This document shows positions 62,605 through 64,000 of a stretch of DNA of 64,000 bases, in pieces. The position numbers and the translations under genes are program-made. Source of the stretch: Hyperoodon ampullatus. Lineage: Eukaryota; Chordata; Mammalia; Artiodactyla; Ziphiidae. The stretch lies in assembly GCA_949752795.1 (NCBI GenBank), contig CATKHW010000058.1, positions 248,001-312,000 on the forward strand, given 5' to 3'. Position 1 is the first letter of the stretch. Each line of letters opens with the position of its first letter. The notes under the pieces were generated by a model, which saw nothing but the letters and a program-made list of their open reading frames with translations, ran no database searches and was not told the DNA's origin.

Positions 62605-64000
62605 TCCCGGCAGGAAGAAGAATTAACCAAAGTCTCAGCCACCCACCGGGAATCAGTATAGATCCGGAACCAAAATTTTGGACTTGCGGTCAGCTCACCA
62701 AAAACGAGTTGAAAAATGGAGCTCAGGGGCACAGCAATTCACAAACTGGCCGAGTAATAAAGGACAACTATCGTCCAAAAATCTGTTGAGGGAAGGCAAC
62801 GAGGCGGACTTGAAAGCGAGGCAGAATAGCAGGAAACAGATTTCAAGAGGTACGTTGGAATCGCCTTTAAAGCACAGGAAGAGGGGCACAACTTCGACAA
62901 TGATGCACTTGGCCAAAAAGGGCGTATGCGTTTTCTCCTGAATATATTCAGGAGAAAACGCATACGCCCTTTTTGGCCAAGCAAGCAAGCGGGCAATGCA
63001 AATCTGCACTACAAAGAAGTATCACTTCCCACCAGTCAAAAGGGACATCCACAAAATGTGTAAAAACCAGAAAGGCAAGACAGGCCCTGGAGAACAGGGA
63101 GCCTTGTTATGCTGATGGGCGGGATGTAAATTGCCAACTGCCTCTCTGGAGGAGTGCATTGTGTTCCCTAAAACAAGTAAACAACATAGCTACAGAGCCA
63201 AGGGCACTTCCAGTCTAGGGAATATACCTTGGGAAAACTGAAAATCAAAAAGACACAGTCACCCCAAAATTTAGGGCTGCACTGCTTACAAGGAACTCAA
63301 CTTGGGTACACCTTAAATATCCCAGGAAATATAAAAATGGTTCAAAAAATTGTGGTACTTACGTACGATGGAATATCCCTCAGCCATGAAATCAATGTCA
63401 TAAGACCAGTAGCAGCAAAATGGGTGGATTCAGGTACGATGATTCTAAGTGAAATAAGTCACAGAGAAAAAGAAACTTATCATAAGATATCACTTATGAA
63501 GATCCTGTAAACATGGCTACACTTGAACTGAGTTAGGAAAGAGAACAGTGTCTCACATTTAGAAAACACTCTTATGCCTGCTTAAGGGGGAAGGAGAGGT
63601 GGGGTGATGCATAAAACCAGAGTTTGATATAAGCACAGGTACCGTTCCAAAAACCAACTATGGAATAGACAAGACCTACACCTTCCTCAGTGAAAGGGAC
63701 TCAAAACCCCATATTTCCCGCAGAGGAATATATCTGACTAGTAAGAATCTTAAAACCTATGTATTGATATGTCTCCGTAAGGGAATCAAGTGTGTCTAGA
63801 CTGGGATAAATATGGCAGCGAGAATCAGCTCAAACCCACTATAAAAAGGAATTTCAAAAATAAAACAAAAAAACTGGGAAATTCTTTACAATTCCTTCAG
63901 GGTCTCTGATGAAACCTGAAATGACCCTATCTACAATGACAGCTGGATGTGGCATAAGGCTGGACACTTGGGACTGAGAGGATTGGTGAGATTGGGTGAG
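62605..64000 (+). repeat. Satellite unit M37, class B (R type), partial
   Basis: First 1,396 bp of a unit, truncated by the window end and not by the array. Palindrome at 62908-62981, perfect. R body with CCACCAGTC and AAGGAACTCAAC as in M20. Confidence 0.97.

Larger units (their letters stand above)
1..64000. repeat. Tandem satellite array, 1,739-bp unit, 36.8 copies
   Basis: Seen directly: every landmark (TCCCGGCAGG, the palindrome, the octamer, TATAAAAAGG) recurs at 1,739-bp steps from end to end, always in one orientation, without a unique spacer or inserted element. Neighbouring units differ mostly by single-base changes. Three classes can be told apart. Class A has GTAAGAACAAG, AGCTGGAATG and GGCATAAACATGG. 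Class C has GATCCAGAATTT on the left and AGTCAGGAG in the palindrome. Class B has an A-like left part and the right part of C (AAAAACCAG, GATAAATATGG, GGCTGGACAC). Known: large homogenised arrays of this kind are typical of centromeric, interstitial or subtelomeric heterochromatin. Inferred: a mammalian satellite, possibly the common cetacean satellite because of the unit length. No array edge is in the window, so total size is unknown. Confidence 0.99.

Noticed and set aside
1..64000. CRISPR array
   Set aside because: The period is 1,739 bp and the whole unit repeats. There are no unique spacers between short repeats.
1..64000. A fixed higher-order repeat over the whole array
   Set aside because: P, Q, R, A and C units do not recur at a constant interval. 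Only local duplications (M4-M5, M30-M33) are convincing.
1..64000. Human alpha satellite or classical satellites, rDNA spacer, or histone or 5S clusters
   Set aside because: The unit is far longer than 171 bp or short classical repeats, and it contains no rRNA, 5S or histone-like sequence that I can recognise.

Overview
The whole 64 kb window is one uninterrupted head-to-tail satellite array. A unit of 1,739 bp repeats 36.8 times: 36 complete copies (M1 to M36) and a partial M37 cut by the window edge, all in the same orientation. Units are phased here at the T of TCCCGGCAGG (position 1). Thirty-three of the 36 complete units are exactly 1,739 bp; M27 is 1,737, and M29 and M34 are 1,740. I see no protein-coding gene, RNA gene, transposon insertion, inversion or unique spacer. 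The open frames present are at most 104 codons in ordinary copies (124 where one stop is lost). They begin with GTG or TTG in the copies I checked, overlap on both strands, and recur only because the satellite recurs.

The sequence suggests a methylating vertebrate, probably a mammal. CpG is under-represented (about 40 per unit by eye), and many differences between copies are C-to-T or G-to-A changes at CpG. From memory, the best match for a roughly 1.74-1.76 kb monomer is the common cetacean satellite, reported at about 1.75 kb in baleen whales and non-delphinoid toothed whales and about 1.58 kb in delphinoids. This rests on unit length and base-composition logic, not on a sequence comparison, so it is a moderate-confidence inference.

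Each unit carries, at unit positions 304-377, a 74-bp palindrome with 37-bp arms and no spacer. It is perfect in 24 of 37 copies and has one or two mismatches in 13. A perfect octamer ATGCAAAT lies 15 bp after it. Other fixed short motifs are TATAAAAAGG, two CCAAT boxes, an AATAAA and a G-rich polypurine tract. Whether any of them works is unknown.

Layout: M1-M7 (1-12173) are class A, arranged a-b-c-b-b-c-a by shared variants. The 3' end of M7 switches to another type at about 11.87-11.91 kb. M8-M9 (12174-15651) are class C. M10-M27 (15652-46951) are mainly class B, with A-type tracts inside M21 and M24. The end of M27 and all of M28 (about 46.1-48.1 kb) are unusually diverged. M29 is a B variant. 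M30-M31 and M32-M33 are a nearly identical two-unit tandem duplication. M34 is class C again, and M35-M37 return to class B. Class B looks like an A-like left part joined to a C-like right part. The array therefore records repeated unequal exchange and gene conversion rather than a fixed higher-order repeat.
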